The translations under genes were made by a program, and so were the position numbers. DNA of 64,000 bases from Labrus mixtus (lineage: Eukaryota; Chordata; Actinopteri; Labriformes; Labridae), in contig NC_083627.1 of the NCBI RefSeq assembly GCF_963584025.1, positions 23,155,026 through 23,219,025 on the forward strand. Direction: 5' to 3'. Shown here in pieces: positions 51,050 through 64,000 of the stretch; within the stretch, counting starts at the first letter, position 1; each line of letters starts with the position of its first letter. The notes under the pieces are model-generated. The model had not been told where the DNA came from. It ran no database searches and was given only the letters and a program-made list of their open reading frames with translations.

Positions 51050-54000
51050 CCTGGACCCCCTCAAAAACAAGATGGTTCATCTCAACGAGCTATCCATCAA
51101 CATAAACAGAATTTCTCACAACTGAATAAATGTAACTTCAAGCAGAAAAGTGTTTTTAGGCTTATAAAGAACTGGATTGGTTGCACAGTGATTGAGATAA
51201 AAACAGTTCATCTGTGCCAAAACACAAACGTGTGTTTTGGGATCAGATTGCTATCACAGACATTTTATTACATTACATATCATTGTCTCATAATTAAACA
51301 GATTCATATCTCCCTATAAAAACTCCAAACAAAAGGAGCCATTATACTGTATAAAAGCACAGTCTCTGTTGTGTTCCTCTCTGTCTGTGTGCTGCTGTAA
51401 GCACATCTGGCCACTCTCGCACCACGACCAGCGGGCTTCTGAGAGCACGTGCCTCTTGTGTGGTAGTGTGTATTTCTGTGTATTTTTGTCCTGCTTACTA
51501 GCTGGGATTGTGCATCGGATGAGTCAACATGCCAGTGCTCAGTCATGGTAGCTGTAGGTTAAAACTCTGACCTCTCAGTATTTGATCCATGTGGACAAGA
51601 GGAAGAGCCACCTCAGTTATTAGCCTTTGGCTCCTTTATCCCATCAGACCATACAAAGCTGATTTAGTCCTCAGAGGGTGGATTAGAACAGATCTCTTTT
51701 ATTAGTGGAGATGATTTAGAACTCATTCATGTGTACGTGCAGCTTTTTTTTTCTTTCTGCTGTGCTCATCCACATCTTGTTTGCTGGATTATAAACTTGC
51801 ATGCCAGGCATACAATCAAAAGCCGAGAGCATTCTTTTCCTCATTCCAGCAGATCTATTTTAGTCGTGTAAAGGCACTGCCTTATTCCACTGTGCCTCTC
51901 CTTTACACAACATCAGAGTCATCAGAGTGGCTTTGAGTGTGGTCTGTTATGCTGTCGTCTTTGAGCTCGGTACCAGAGTGTGGCCTTAGGCCGGGATAGT
52001 AGAGTGAAAGGGAACGCTATGAAGCTACAGGCCTACACTCTGCCTACTGCTACATAGAGAATAAAGAAGACAGCAGCTGTCATTTACAGTCCATGTTTGT
52101 TTGTTTGTTTATCTAGCTTTTTGATTTCATCTCCTGAAAGATATCTTCTTTCTGAGCAACGTGGTGAAAGTATGAAAATCCTGCTATCAAAAAGACAAAA
52201 ACAAAATAGTGCAGCCCGCCTGTCTGATCCACTTTCAAGATTCTTTTTTTTTTTAAGGCAGATGCTTAGCCTGATCCTTGTTCTTTTCACATTATATGAT
52301 TCAGTTGTCAAGGCCAAAGGGGGGAGAAAACCACGGCAGACAGTGGGGAGTCAGCCTGACAGTGAGAAAGACAGACAGGCAGGGGAAAGGAGGGAGGGAG
52401 GGCAGGTTGAGTCCACCTCCATCCTGTGGTCTGGCTCCTTATCCTCTTGTTGCAATCTGAGCCAGCAGAAATCAGAGATTTTCTTGGGAAGAGGGAAAAG
52501 CCCATGCAGAAGTAAACGTCTTATACAGCATTATACAAAAAGTATTTTATTAGAGCCGTTTGCAAGCTTAAGAGAGACACTCTGATGACACATCTGGGTC
52601 ACATTCAGACGGCAGCAGCATGGGAGAAAGCACTGCCTTTGAAAAGTTGTAACTCTCAGGCGAGAGTGAGGTGTTCAAGGCCTGGTCCAGTGTTGGAATT
52701 TTCCCCACTTGCTGATAGTCCACATGCAAGTAAAAAAATAAATTCCCGTGCCTGCTGGGAAAAGTTTCTCTGCCGTAAAACCTTTTTTTAAGTTGGTGTG
52801 TGTGGGCTTCTCAATAAAACCTGTGTGTGGCCTTTTACTCTGCGTGTCTGCAGACAATGCCAGCCGTAGTTAAAGTGGGATGGAGATGCCTGGTGCCTGC
52901 CGGGAGTGGGACACCCATATCCGACGGGGAGCTGCATCTCTTTTGTGCCCCGTGACTGTGAACCAGCATGGATGGAGCTGTAAATAATGTCAGGCTGGGC
53001 CCCTAAAAAGAACAAACACGTGCAAAAAAAAACAAAATCCACGCCCATGCCAAACATACAGCCCAGATGAAGCATGCACACACACTCGGTTTCACTACAG
53101 CTAATTTGAGCATGTTTCTGGGCTGAGCAATTTTAGGATAATTGCATGACTGGAGATTTGCAGAAGATGCACATCTGTAGACACACAAACTGGACCCTTC
53201 TCTCTGTTTGATGAGGGGGTGGGAGGGGAGGCCCAGTGTTTTAATTAAACTTGTAAGGGGCTGTTGTTTGGCAAAACTATATTGGTGTTTGTGTTTCCTA
53301 AGTCCCCGCTTTCATTTTGGTTTTACGACCTTGCTTTGAACTGTGTCCCCCCGCCGCTCCCCCGCAATGAAGTTTCCAGACATTGTGTAGCAGTGTCTCT
53401 GGCAAGCTTCTTATTCTATCATCTTTTTTTAAAGCTAGCATTTCAGGGATTTATTTTAAAATGTCTCAACCCAAGAAAAAAACAGTGTTCCACTTGTGGG
53501 TCGTAGAAATGTCACTCTTCTAACAAGATTTTATCCCCATTGTTTTGACGTGCACATTTCCTGAAGGATGCAGATTATTTGCCGTTCTTCATGTTGGTTA
53601 GAAGGAGCTGTATAAACATCTGCTTTCTATTCATAAATGCCATCATACTCCCCGATACAGTTTATGTTATGACTGATCCGACTGAAAAAACTCAGTGGTT
53701 GCGTTGAAATTGACCTCATCCTGCATCAAAATAACCGTCTCTGGAAGTAAACTGCTGGATTTGATGGATATAGCCTGGTCCTTAAGGGACAAACAAACAA
53801 CTTCCTCAGCCACCACCGCCGCCATGGCCACACCTCGGCAGCGTGAGCCTTCAAAGAGACAAAAAACAATCTTCAAATACTTCTGTTCCTTCTTTCATTC
53901 CACAGGGTTTATGGCTTGAAAGTGGAATGAGATCCTGTGAGATGTTTTGACGTTGAGTTTCCAACTGTGTGAGACTCTTTGTTCCTTGTTTTTAATGTTG

Positions 54001-56426
54001 TTGTTTGTATGTTGACATAAGAATATGGGGCTGGTTTTGTGGGGTAGTTTCCCCCACCTTACTTTCGTAGAAATACCAAGAATTATTACACATTCATATA
54101 GCTATACCATGGAACAATACTTCTAGTGTACACACATTTAACAAATGGAGCCCATTCTGGAACACTGCTAGTGCCCCTTACATTTCTAGACCTTTTTTTT
54201 TATTTTTTTTTTTTACTTTTAATTAATTTTTCAAATAACTGACAACACAGAAGCTCACGTTTGTATATTTACTTGATCTTTCCATTTAATTAAAGTAAAT
54301 AATTGTTAGCCACAATTTGCCCAAATAGATTAAAATTGTATTGGCCAGAGGTTTATTAGTCTAGCTTAGCATAAAAAATAAAACGGCATATAATCTACCT
54401 TGGCATAGTTTTTTTTAAAACTAACATTCAATTACACATCTTAAATTAATGACATTTCAAGTTGATGGTGGTTTGATTTTATTACCTTTGGACAGAACAA
54501 CGCTGTTTCCCCAAACATTCACATACCGGTCCTATTGTGCGGCTAAGCTGACCATTTCGCTGCCCTTACCTTTATTGAACCAATCTGAGATTGATCGAAA
54601 TCTTGTTATACGTCTTAGCATGAGGGGCAATCTCCCCCCCTAAATTGACAAACAATGATTTTAAAGCATCTTAATCATCTTTGAATGACCACCAACATTT
54701 TTTAGCTTTTTTTTAAGGATGGTCTTTTTTTTTAAATGTACAATTTCCTTTGAAAAACCAAAAGATGACGAAGTGGAAAAAAACGCTTTATCATCGACTG
54801 TCATCCCAATAGATTTGAATGATCACACCTGCTCTTCATCATACATCAGAACATATTGTAATGCATTAAGTATCACAGGATAATGATTTATAAAATCATA
54901 GGGATATATTCTCTCACACAGGACAGAGACAGCATACACAGAGAGTGTCTGAATAAAAGTCTGCAGTGGAAAATTCCCAGGCCAAACTTAGATGGGAGCC
55001 ATGAGCAAAGTGAGGGACGCGGGTGAAGATTTGGGGTTAGAGTGAGTGGGGGAATATGCACGCTGGGTGGATGTTAGTGGGTTTTTGAGGGAGGAGTTGC
55101 TGGTTTGTGCAGAGACAGCTCGCTGTGAGACTGCTCACTGCAGTTCCTCTTTAATTACAGCTCTACTGGAAGACAAGGCCAGGCATGCCATGTGTGTCAG
55201 GCTGAAAATCTACTCTAGCACAAAATCACACATTCAGACTTAATGAACACAAGTGCAAGCTCTAGCAAAGGATTTATCTTGGATCCAGTTTGAAATCTTC
55301 TAACAGATTTGGATACTGTCCCTCTTTTCCTTTAATGGAGGACAAGCCCAACACATCATTCATTAAGCCTTTTATTTAAAATGTTATTTCATCAAACAGT
55401 TGACTTCAGGTTCTGGACTGAGAAGCAACATTTGGCTTTCCGGCCAAAGCAAGTTGACAAGTGCTCTATAGTAGCTAGCACAACATCAGCCTCACATTGC
55501 CTCTGCAAAGGGTTATTTTGGGAGTCCATAATTACAAAGGAGGGACTGACTTTGCTTCACGACAGCTCAGCCGCAGCAAACACACTCCCCACTGAGTGGG
55601 TTTGCTTTAAACAGGCACCAGCTCACTTCAGGCTAACAGTGTTGAGGCTACAAAAACAGACACATGCTAACTGCTAACCTTAGTTTTCACAAAGAAGTGG
55701 CAGCTCCCATATTAGTTATATGAGTAAGTTTGTTGTGTTTACAGCTGCTGATGCTCATGTTGTAATAAGAATATACAAAGCAAACCCAGAGGCTCTCGTC
55801 CTCATAGCATGTGATGTCGCCTTTTTCTCATCTCATGAACCTGTTCAGAAGTCCTCAGTCCCTAAGGCAAACTATCCAGAGCAAAATCCACTTAACATGA
55901 ACATGACCTCTGCTTTAAGTGCACTATGTAAACACTTCTGTTAGTTAGTCTGTGTGACCTGTAGAGTGTAAGAGGGAAGGCCCATGTTTGTTTCTGTGTT
56001 CATATTTTTTGGGGGATCAGCTGGACTTCAGGGTTGCTATATTTAGGGAGACTCAAGTGTGGAAAAAAATCTGCATAATGTGTGTAAAATTCACATGCCA
56101 TGCTGAATTTTCATGCTGAACAGACTGATATGAGAAAAGGCCATGTGCACAAGTCTTGTGTGGATGTTGCAGTGTGCTTTTCCTTAAAATAGTCTTGATC
56201 TGGTCTGCAGAGAGGAAGCTGACTGTTGTTTACTCTTCTGGTCTTTCCATGTGGCCCGGCCATAAAATGGTTGTTTTGTTTTGTTTCTGTATTTTAAATG
56301 AATTAGGATGCACTTTTTAGTTAGTTATTGATAAAAAAAAATCTGATGGAAGCTGGCATTGGAAATGATAGAATAAGAAATTTTAAATCCATCAACAACA
56401 AAAAGTTATTTTTTTCGGGGGTAGCT

Positions 56427-56460
56427 GAGAGAGAGAGAGTGTGTGTGTGTGTGTGTGTGT
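56427..56460. repeat. GA then GT microsatellite
   Basis: Short GA run joined to a GT array. Confidence 0.9.
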
Positions 56461-58506
56461 TCATGTGTGCGCTCAAGTAACTAAAGGAACAATTACATCT
56501 AACTAAAAGACCGAGTATAGCCATATATAGGTCATGAGGCTAAAACAATGAGACAAGCTGTCCGTGCCCTCACCACTCTGACAATTGTTGAGCCCGAACT
56601 TGCTCAAGAGTGATTTGATTGGCTGTAATGCAGCCAAAAGTATTTATGATTGGCTGTCTCAAATCAGCAGAGCTGGCAGGGAGCTTGTCAGAAGCCAATT
56701 CAGACTCAATTTTAAAATCAAAGCAAATAAAGAAGATTTTAAGCCCCCGTCTTATCTATGGTTTATCATGATGTAATTGATTACTTTTGAAAGAGTTTGT
56801 GCAGTTATACTGTGGTTCTTAGTCTTTTTATTTGTTTGCTTAACATAGTGATTATTTGGAAAATGTAACCAAACTTTTTCATAGATTTTGTGTTTTACAT
56901 TGGGCTTAAACATTTTTTATCAAAACACCCTCAATAGCGCAAATTAAAAACACAGTTTCATAAAGATGGACTTGTTAAGGTTACTTCTTTCAGAAACTAG
57001 ATTTCAACCCAAACCTATGTTCTTCAGTTAATATGCTATTTCATGAGCCTATAAACCAACTTACAGTTATCTGACAAGAATCCCACCTATCCACCCACCT
57101 ATCCACGCTCCCCCCCCTCCTCATGAGACATGTGGGCCACGAGCTTGTGGTCGATTCAGGCCAACTCAGCAGTTCGGGATGGGAGAGGAAGGAAAGCACT
57201 GGAGGAGGGGAGGAGTGAGCCCTGACTCCTACCCTGATATGAAATGTGTCCTAGAGACTCGCTGAAACAATGAGCACTGACAGCTCATGTGGAAACACTC
57301 ACACAGACAGTTTTGACATCGTGTGTGTGTGTGTGTATGTTGGTTATAGAAGACAGGGGAGGGATTTGGCTGAAGAGACAAGATGAAAAGTACAAATGGA
57401 GTCATTGGAGCAAAGCGGGAGCCGGAAGAAGTGAGGATGTGTGTCACCACCACACACTCAGGAAGTGTTGTTTTATGCTGTGTGGGGGAGAGTGTTGGTG
57501 TTTTCAGGTGCAGGGGAGGATGAGACTGAGGCCTGTCTGAGCCTGCAGAGCATTAACCAAGTCACAAAGAGGGGAATGGGGGGCCTCACCTGGAGGCCAG
57601 GAAGGGGCTTTTCACTGACCCCTTGTGCATGACTGAATAGGGGTCAATAAGGGAGCTCAGGTTCAGGACAGGGTACACATACCAGTGCTTGATCCTCATT
57701 AACAGACTACAAAGGGTGATGTAAAATTAGATTTAAAGAAACTGGCATGAGGCTGATATTCAGCCACTATTTTGTGTTTGGTTTCAGGATAAAAATGATC
57801 TCATTCAACATTTGCTCATTTGGCCACTTCTAAACTAAATGATTACACGGTGGATTATTTTTCTTGCCTACAGTGTGAATGAGATGAATGTCTCCAGAGG
57901 CAGCTTCATAACAAAGGATCATTTTTCCTGTGAGCTGGTGAAAGACCTCCTCAACAAGGCGTCCTCTGTGAGACGCACAATCTTCATCCTTCTCAGTCTC
58001 ACTTCTTGTTTTCCCCTTAAGCTGGATGTTTACTCCAAAATTGGTTCCTGGATATTGAAGGAAATTAATTAATTTCATGTCTGTTCGGGTGTTTATGTTC
58101 TTGGTCGTCTAATTTCCTCACTTTGTTGTTTGCTTAAATGTTTCATCCTCTAATGTTTCTTGTCTGGGCTGTGTGTGTTTGTAACAGTGAGAGAAGCCAA
58201 GAGACGCTAATCCTTCTTGTCTGCTTGTTGTCTGCCACCACCGCTGAAAAAAGATTAGAAAGAGACTTCAGCTCAGATCAACACCAAAAGGTTGAGGACG
58301 AAGGTTACACAAGAAGTCTTGCTGAGTTCTTTTTCAAGGCTTTTAAAAAAAACTGTGAACCGATCCAGGTCCAAATCAAACCAAATGTGATCAGATCAGG
58401 GCTTTCAGATTTTTAAATTCGTCTATAAAAACTGTTTTTTTGAATTAGTGTCTTCAAATAAGATTTTGGAGCATTAAGCTCTTAGGCCTCTGTTTTTTGG
58501 AACTAT

Positions 58507-59016
58507 TTAAAGGTGACATATTATCCTCCTTTTAAATCAGTTTAAATGAGTCTCAGAGCTCCCCAAAAAATGTCTGTGAACTTTCATGTTATAAATCCAT
58601 TTTGATCCTCTATTTCAGCCCATACTCAGAACAGACTGTTTCTGTGTCTGCACCTTTAAATATGTAAATGAGCTGTGTCTGACCACGCCTCTCTAGAAGG
58701 GCTTGGGTGGCTCGGGTTTTCTCGCTCCATGCCGCATTGTTTACGGTGAGAAGGCAGACTCAGAGGGCAGAACAAACACCTAGCTGTGGGAGTGTCACCC
58801 ACCTGGGGGAGGGGCTACTGCCCTTTGTGATGTCATGAAGGGAAAATCTCCAAACAGCCTGTTTGAGCACACATTTTCTGAAAAGTGGAGCAGGCAGAAG
58901 ACGGAGAGGATGGACTTTTCTCATAACTGGGGAGTTTGTAAAAAAAAAAGCTAGGGACACATATTAGTGTTATAAAAACATGGTGAAGTGCATTTTGCAT
59001 CATAGGTGACCTTTAA
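58507..59016. mobile_element. TTAA-bounded MITE-like element, second family
   Basis: Begins TTAAAGGTGACATATTA and ends CATAGGTGACCTTTAA, an inverted terminus with TTAA at both ends, 510 bp apart. The interior is non-coding, with TCTGACCACGCCTC and GTGATGTCATGAAGG segments seen in related fish elements. It is non-autonomous, probably piggyBac-mobilised. It shares TTAAAGGT with the element at 6752, but the interiors differ. Confidence 0.8.
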
Positions 59017-59375
59017 AAAAAAACATGAATTATTTCAACATGACTTTAGTCACTGAAAGCAATTGCCATATTCTTGTTTACCTCTGAAGATGGCGCAAAT
59101 GAATTAATATTCACACACGAGACCGACTGAAAAACATCCTTCTCTTCATTAAACAAAGTGAGTCTAATCCAATAAGGACCTTTTTTTTCAGCCCAAGTCA
59201 AATACGATTTGATGGATGGCTGAATGCTGCCAAGTTTGTGTTTTGGTCAGTGAGAGGAATTGATTTTATACATGAGTTGTTATTATGTAATCATCGTAGT
59301 GGATCTCAGAAAGGAACGTTGGCTGTAAAAGCCAAGAAAAAATAGAAAGAAGGGCTGCATGTCAGGAAACAATCT

Positions 59376-59380
<5 letters not shown>

Positions 59381-59414
<34 letters not shown>
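59381..59414. repeat. GT microsatellite
   Basis: Pure GT array of 34 bp. Confidence 0.95.
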
Positions 59415-59415
<1 letters not shown>

Positions 59416-60235
59416 AGAGAATGACTCACACATACACTTTAATGACCCATTTTAACCCTCACAAGCAGAAGGCCCGACAGGTGGCAAGGACACAAGTCCA
59501 AGTCTGCTGCTGGGACTGATGTCACCAGATCACTGCTAGATTTTCTTACCCATGATCCCCTCTTAGCTAAAATGCCTTTTAAATACATTATTTGACACAT
59601 GGTTGCAGAAGTGTTTTTTATTACACTGGACTCTTGATGCTCAGTAGGATATTTTAAACTAAGGGTCTAGTTTTCCATTAGATTTATTTATATGTTCACA
59701 TGGGTTGTAAACAGTGCAGGCAGGGCTGGGTATACCTGTGGACCAGATGGCAGCGGAGACTTTGTGCAGCTTATATCAACACCATGTGTTTTCTTGGTTG
59801 GAAACGTGCATATGATCAGCAGAGAGGCTGCTGGATTAAAACCAGAAGCTACAGTTGGTTTTATGCAGGAGAAAAAAAATGGAGAAAGGGGAGGAGGAAG
59901 AAAGGTCGTTGAACCTTAAAAAGTATGTTAGAAAAGGGGGGTAACTCTTGATGGAGTGGAGCTTGTTCCTTTTGAAAGGTTGTAGGAATGTAGAACCTGT
60001 CGTCTCCATCGCTCTCCTCCACCTCCCTCTTTGATGTCCCCCCCCCCCTCCCCTCTTCTCCTCCCCTCTACAGTCTCTCACACACACAGGTTAATCTCCT
60101 TATGTACGCACACACTTCTCCACACCCTTCACTTTTAAATAACTTTCTCTTGGTCCTAACCTCTGTTCCCCATGTGATTTGGACAAACATCTGTGTGTGT
60201 ATTAATAAAGTTGCTATTGGTGAGTACAGGGTTGA

Positions 60236-60267
<32 letters not shown>
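60236..60267. repeat. TG microsatellite
   Basis: Pure TG array of about 32 bp. Confidence 0.95.
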
Positions 60268-60268
<1 letters not shown>

Positions 60269-60777
60269 CATGATGGGGGTGGGTGATACCTGCAGTGAAT
60301 ATTAAACCTGTGACTCCCACTCCTAACCCCACCCAACCACAAAGGCCCATGCCAGAGCGTAGCAGACAAGGCAGCTCGGTTTAACTTGTCCCAGATGTGC
60401 AGCCCGGCCCCTGTGTGTGCTGCTGTAACTTCTGCTGAAATGAGTGCAGGGATGAGGAGGAATGGAGGGGGTGCAACTCAGCACAAAGATGCATGCATTT
60501 GCTTTTTAACACAATTCCTGAGGAGGAAAAGTTTTGTATGATCTCCCTATTGAGTCTCAGATTGTTACACCGGAGTGCTTTGTCTTTTTTTCTAATCCCA
60601 GGTCTTTTGCTTTCTGATTTTTCTAAGATCAAATGTAGTGATTTTCCTGACAGACACAGGTTCCTTTTAGCTAGACCTTAGTATCCTAAAATGTCAAAGG
60701 AAAATGTACAAAATAATACAAATTAGAAAATACCAACAGAGTGCAGAATCGCTGCATAACCTTCTCTGTAATCTGGG

Positions 60778-61008
60778 GCTGATATCAATACTGACATCGG
60801 TATCAGGAGAACTCATGTTTGTACATAATTGCACACTTTTATGTGTCATTAAGCAGTTGAGCACATTAAAAAATCTTATACTGTTATAAAAAAATACTCT
60901 ATTGGGGAGAGAGAAATATCTGATACCGATATCTTCTTCTTTTCTTAGACTGGAGATGCTAATATCGGCCGATATTATCAGGCTGGCCGATAAATCGGTC
61001 GGGCTCTA
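60778..61008. repeat. fragment of DNA-transposon-like repeat with CGGCCGATA motifs
   Basis: The right end reads AATATCGGCCGATATTATCA, then GGCCGATAAATCGGTCGGGC and ends CTCTA. This is a terminus I recognise from many fish non-autonomous DNA transposons. The matching left terminus is not seen, so the copy is truncated, although 60778-60810 has related GATATCAATACTGACATCGG text. Confidence 0.55.
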
Positions 61009-62639
61009 CTTTCATTAAGAGTAAATGTCTAAACAAATTAGTAAATCAAGATGTATTTCAGTAAAACAAACCAAATGACTTCAAGTACAGGTAAACATTT
61101 ACCATTACTTCAACTACAGACCGTAAGTTCATTCTTTCTGTGCACCTAGCTGTACCCTCCATTAACACCATCCCAAAAAATGTTCAATCATTTCCGAGCC
61201 AAACCATCATTTCAGCTGTCGATTGTAACCTCAAAGGTTTATCAAGCTTTTCCAATTTTTTCCACCCAGGCCCTGCCTCAACCACCTCTGCAAGAATGTG
61301 AAAAATGTTAGCATGTGAAAAAAAAAAAAAGAGAAAGAAAATGTTCGTCTTTCTTCGGTCTGGATTTTTTTCCCCATGTTAGTGTTAGCTGAACGTCTTG
61401 GCAGCAGTCGGCCCCTAAAAACACACAGACTCTCCGGCTGTGTCCACTGGGGAAGAGAAGAGACGTCTAAGAAAACTGATTGTTTTGGTTCATTCCTTAC
61501 GTTCATGTGTGTACGTCCTCCACATGCACTTATGTAGACTAACAAATGCACAAGTTGTCCTGGAAACTCAAACAATGCAGGGAGAGGAGCCTGTTTTGCT
61601 TGTTTTTAATATTTTTCGCAGCTTATTTACGCAGGAGAGGAATGTAGAAAATTTGCTATTCGACTGGTTTTGCTGTACTTGGATGTGTTGTGTGAAACCA
61701 CAAAAGACAAGAAAACCAACTTTTTGTAAGCCAATGCTTTTGGGGAGAGGGTAACTCAAAACCTTCTGCATTCCATTAAATCGTGTCTTTTCTAATGCAA
61801 ACTGGCCAAAAAAATGCAAATGTGGCTAAAGGAAACAAGCTTACTGTACTGCATTGTACTCTGCTGTCTGGTTTCATCTTGCATGGCTGTGTTCTGTCAT
61901 GTGCTGTTTCATCTCGTTCTACTTTGTGCCATATTACTGTTGGCTAGAAAGTGAGGGGGCTTCCAGCTGTGTGAACGTGTGTGTGTATCTGTGTTGTCTG
62001 TGGGGCCCAGGAATGGAGCCCACTGCCACCGCATCCAGTGACCTAATGCAAAAGGCAGCAGGGTCGAGCACTATTCACCATTCTCTCTTGAGCGCCTCGT
62101 CCCTCGCTCTCTGCAGTGATTATGGTCTCTGCTGTCACTAAGCACTTTGTCACGCTCGGCTGAAAACCATGATGGGGGCTGGGGGGGTTGTCGGGGTGCA
62201 GGAATGTCTCTAACATAGATTGACTGAAGCCGGCAGTAGACGCACCAACAGGCCAGAGGTCATGGGCTGTAGTTTTAGTATACAGTAGTGAACCACTTAA
62301 TATTTCATTGCTCTAGAATTCAAGGACTTCAAGGAAGGCGTTTTTAAATAACACCTTTGGCTTATAAAGAAGGACAGTTTTACAAACCGTTGATTCTGTC
62401 CAAGAAAAAAAATCAACATTTTGAGACTTCCATGAGAAGATTGTTGTGCTTTATGTCTGTGCTGAAAACAAGATGTTATGACAACTGGGCAAGTAGCTTA
62501 GCCGAGCAGTAAGAAAGAAACAGCAAACTTGGTTCTGTCAATAGAAAAAGCTGAATGTATAAAATGCTGAGTAGAGAGACAAATCAAGTTAAATGTTTTC
62601 TTCTGACTGTTGTAGGATTCCATCAGATTTTCTTGTAAC

Positions 62640-62775
62640 ATTTGGACCTAGCCAGGCAAGCTAATTCTCCCTTTTTTTCTAAGGCCATGTTAAGCTAAGC
62701 AGCTGCTGGCTGTCAATCTTCTTTTCTTGCTGTTGGAGGGGAAAAAAAGTTGAACTTTCCCTTTTAAGTTAATCA
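62640..62775. repeat. degenerate GCTAAGC-type dispersed repeat
   Basis: Ordered motifs CCTAGCCAGGCAAGCTAATT, then TGTTAAGCTAAGCAGCTGCTG and a GAACTTTCCCTTTTAA end. Same family as 8836-8900 and, in reverse, 43044-43480. Confidence 0.5.
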
Positions 62776-64000
62776 GAAAAAAATTCAACATCAATAAATC
62801 TGGACATTCGTGCTTTCATAGAACATTAACAATTTGTGCTCAATATGCTACATGTAGCCTTAGGAAAGTATTTCAGATATGCTCTGAAATCTCATTACCC
62901 ATTCTCATGTAGTGTAGATTTATTTAATGCTCCACTTTAACCTCAGTATTTGGCTCTATTGCTTCGGACTGTTTGGAGGTTCCTCAGCTGGGCTGCTTAT
63001 GTCTGTGTCATGTCACTGGGGGAAAATATCATTACCAGAGGGTCAGAACCCTGAGGGGGCCACCGCTTAAACCGGTTAGCATGGTGTTGATGTTGTCACC
63101 TCTACCCCAGGTTTCACTTACACATGATACAAAGACTTCCACTGATAATTTCAAGTTTAAACTTTGGGATAATAAAAGGCAAATTACTTTTAGTCAATAC
63201 AGTTCTTGAATGGCAACAAAACAAACCGATGTTTAATTACACAGTCATTTTAAATGAGTTGGATGTACCCTAGCCAATCATAGCGGATTGGCCTTTTATG
63301 AGGATGAATACAGTATGTTCCTCCATTTACTGCCCACCAAGCAAGAAGATTTCCATTTATACAAACCAACATGTTCATGTGCACTGTACATGGACATATA
63401 CTAGCACTGCAAACACAACACTGTACAAATCGTGAAAATGATCATAAAAACAGGCCCTGGTTCTAGCATCTACATTAGTTTTTTCTGTCCTCCTTAAGTT
63501 CTCTTTGCCAGGATAGGTATACCAAAAGTACTTCATATAGCGTGCCAACTTTCACAAAGCCCTGTGTGAAATATCACACATTAAGGCGGCCCCTGACACC
63601 TCTTCAAACGCTATTAGTCTGGACTTCAGCTGAGTTATTATGTTGCAGCTGAGGAGAACCAAAAGCATAGCATTGATGTTGTGGCTGCAGCGTTGCACAG
63701 TCACTTGTGTAAAGCCAGGATCAAGAGTCTACATTTGTTTTAATCTACTTTTTTTTTTTACATCAATTCTTCCAGAGGAGCAAAAACACAAAAGACGTTA
63801 TAAAAATTCCTCAAACCATTTGTGTTTTTCTCACCCGTAAAGCTACCAAAGCATCAGAGGGATTTCAAACACTTTAATCCAAACAGATCTGTGTTTCTGT
63901 TTTTGGTTCCATCGTCTCTTCAGCTCCTGTTTACAGTCGAGTTGTCGAGTCAGTGGTGAATGTAAGAAGACCTGCCAGGAACAAGTGTGCAGAGGGGCCC

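Larger units (their letters stand above)
44272..64000 (+). other. pard6g intron 2, 5' part
   Basis: At least 19,729 bp of intron follow exon 2. I looked for the large CRIB/PDZ exon (a long frame with a GFYIRDG-like PDZ signature) and did not find it, so it lies beyond the window. The stretch contains a LINE tail, microsatellites, MITE-like elements at 47235 and 58507, a minus-strand SINE at 50263, a perfect inverted repeat at 51021 and several low-repeat segments that may be enhancers. No gene nested on either strand can be supported. Confidence 0.8.

Noticed and set aside
52097..52585. 162-codon frame on the + strand
   Set aside because: Runs through a T tract read as Phe and a purine-rich run; no recognisable motif, no splice context.
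57839..58072. 77-codon frame around the possible cassette exon
   Set aside because: The frame itself has no recognisable protein. Only the splice signals inside it are worth noting, and they are listed as a finding.
58138..58416. 92-codon frame with charged C-terminal half
   Set aside because: Does not match the Par6 CRIB/PDZ exon or any family I recognise; no acceptor in the right phase.

Overview
The window looks like a teleost fish nuclear chromosome, probably a percomorph. It is AT-rich and almost entirely non-coding. It is studded with long CA/GT microsatellites and with decayed SINE, LINE and MITE families typical of fish genomes. The one recognisable gene is vertebrate, with GT-AG introns. 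No bacterial operon, phage, CRISPR array, tRNA gene or rRNA gene is present.

The gene is the 5' part of a pard6g orthologue (Par6 gamma, the PB1/CRIB/PDZ cell-polarity scaffold) on the + strand. Exon 1 (38649-38720) encodes the 24-residue N-terminus ending in the conserved AVEVKSK. Exon 2 (44049-44271) encodes most of the PB1 domain that binds atypical PKC. The terminal CRIB/PDZ exon is not in the window, so intron 2 is longer than 19.7 kb. Intron 1 is 5,328 bp.

Layout. 1-37884 is the intergenic region upstream of pard6g. I found no supportable host gene there, only transposon-derived repeats, microsatellites and some low-repeat stretches that could be regulatory. 37885-38648 is the proximal upstream region and presumed 5' UTR. 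It holds a 170-bp CA/CT/CA compound microsatellite and a T23 tract just before the start codon. 38721-44048 is intron 1, with a GATA-site palindrome and two repeats. 44272-64000 is the sequenced part of intron 2, with a SINE, MITEs, LINE tails and possible intronic enhancers.

Repeats recognised by motif or structure: two opposite-strand copies of one tRNA-derived SINE (11977-12190 and 50263-50443) and a second tRNA-derived SINE family (32923-33225). There are two independent LINE reverse transcriptase remnants (31860-31990 and 34745-35465, both minus strand). There are TTAA-bounded MITE-like elements (6752-7345, 58507-59016 and probably 47235-47821). Several further degenerate dispersed fish repeats are present.

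No new multi-gene system is visible. The most unusual structures are a nearly perfect 64-nt foldback at 22356-22419 (29 paired positions, 4-nt loop), a 14-bp perfect inverted repeat at 51021-51049, the compound microsatellite and T tract upstream of the pard6g start, and a possible poison exon at 57874-57967. All functional ideas about non-coding stretches are inference; no conservation or expression data were available.
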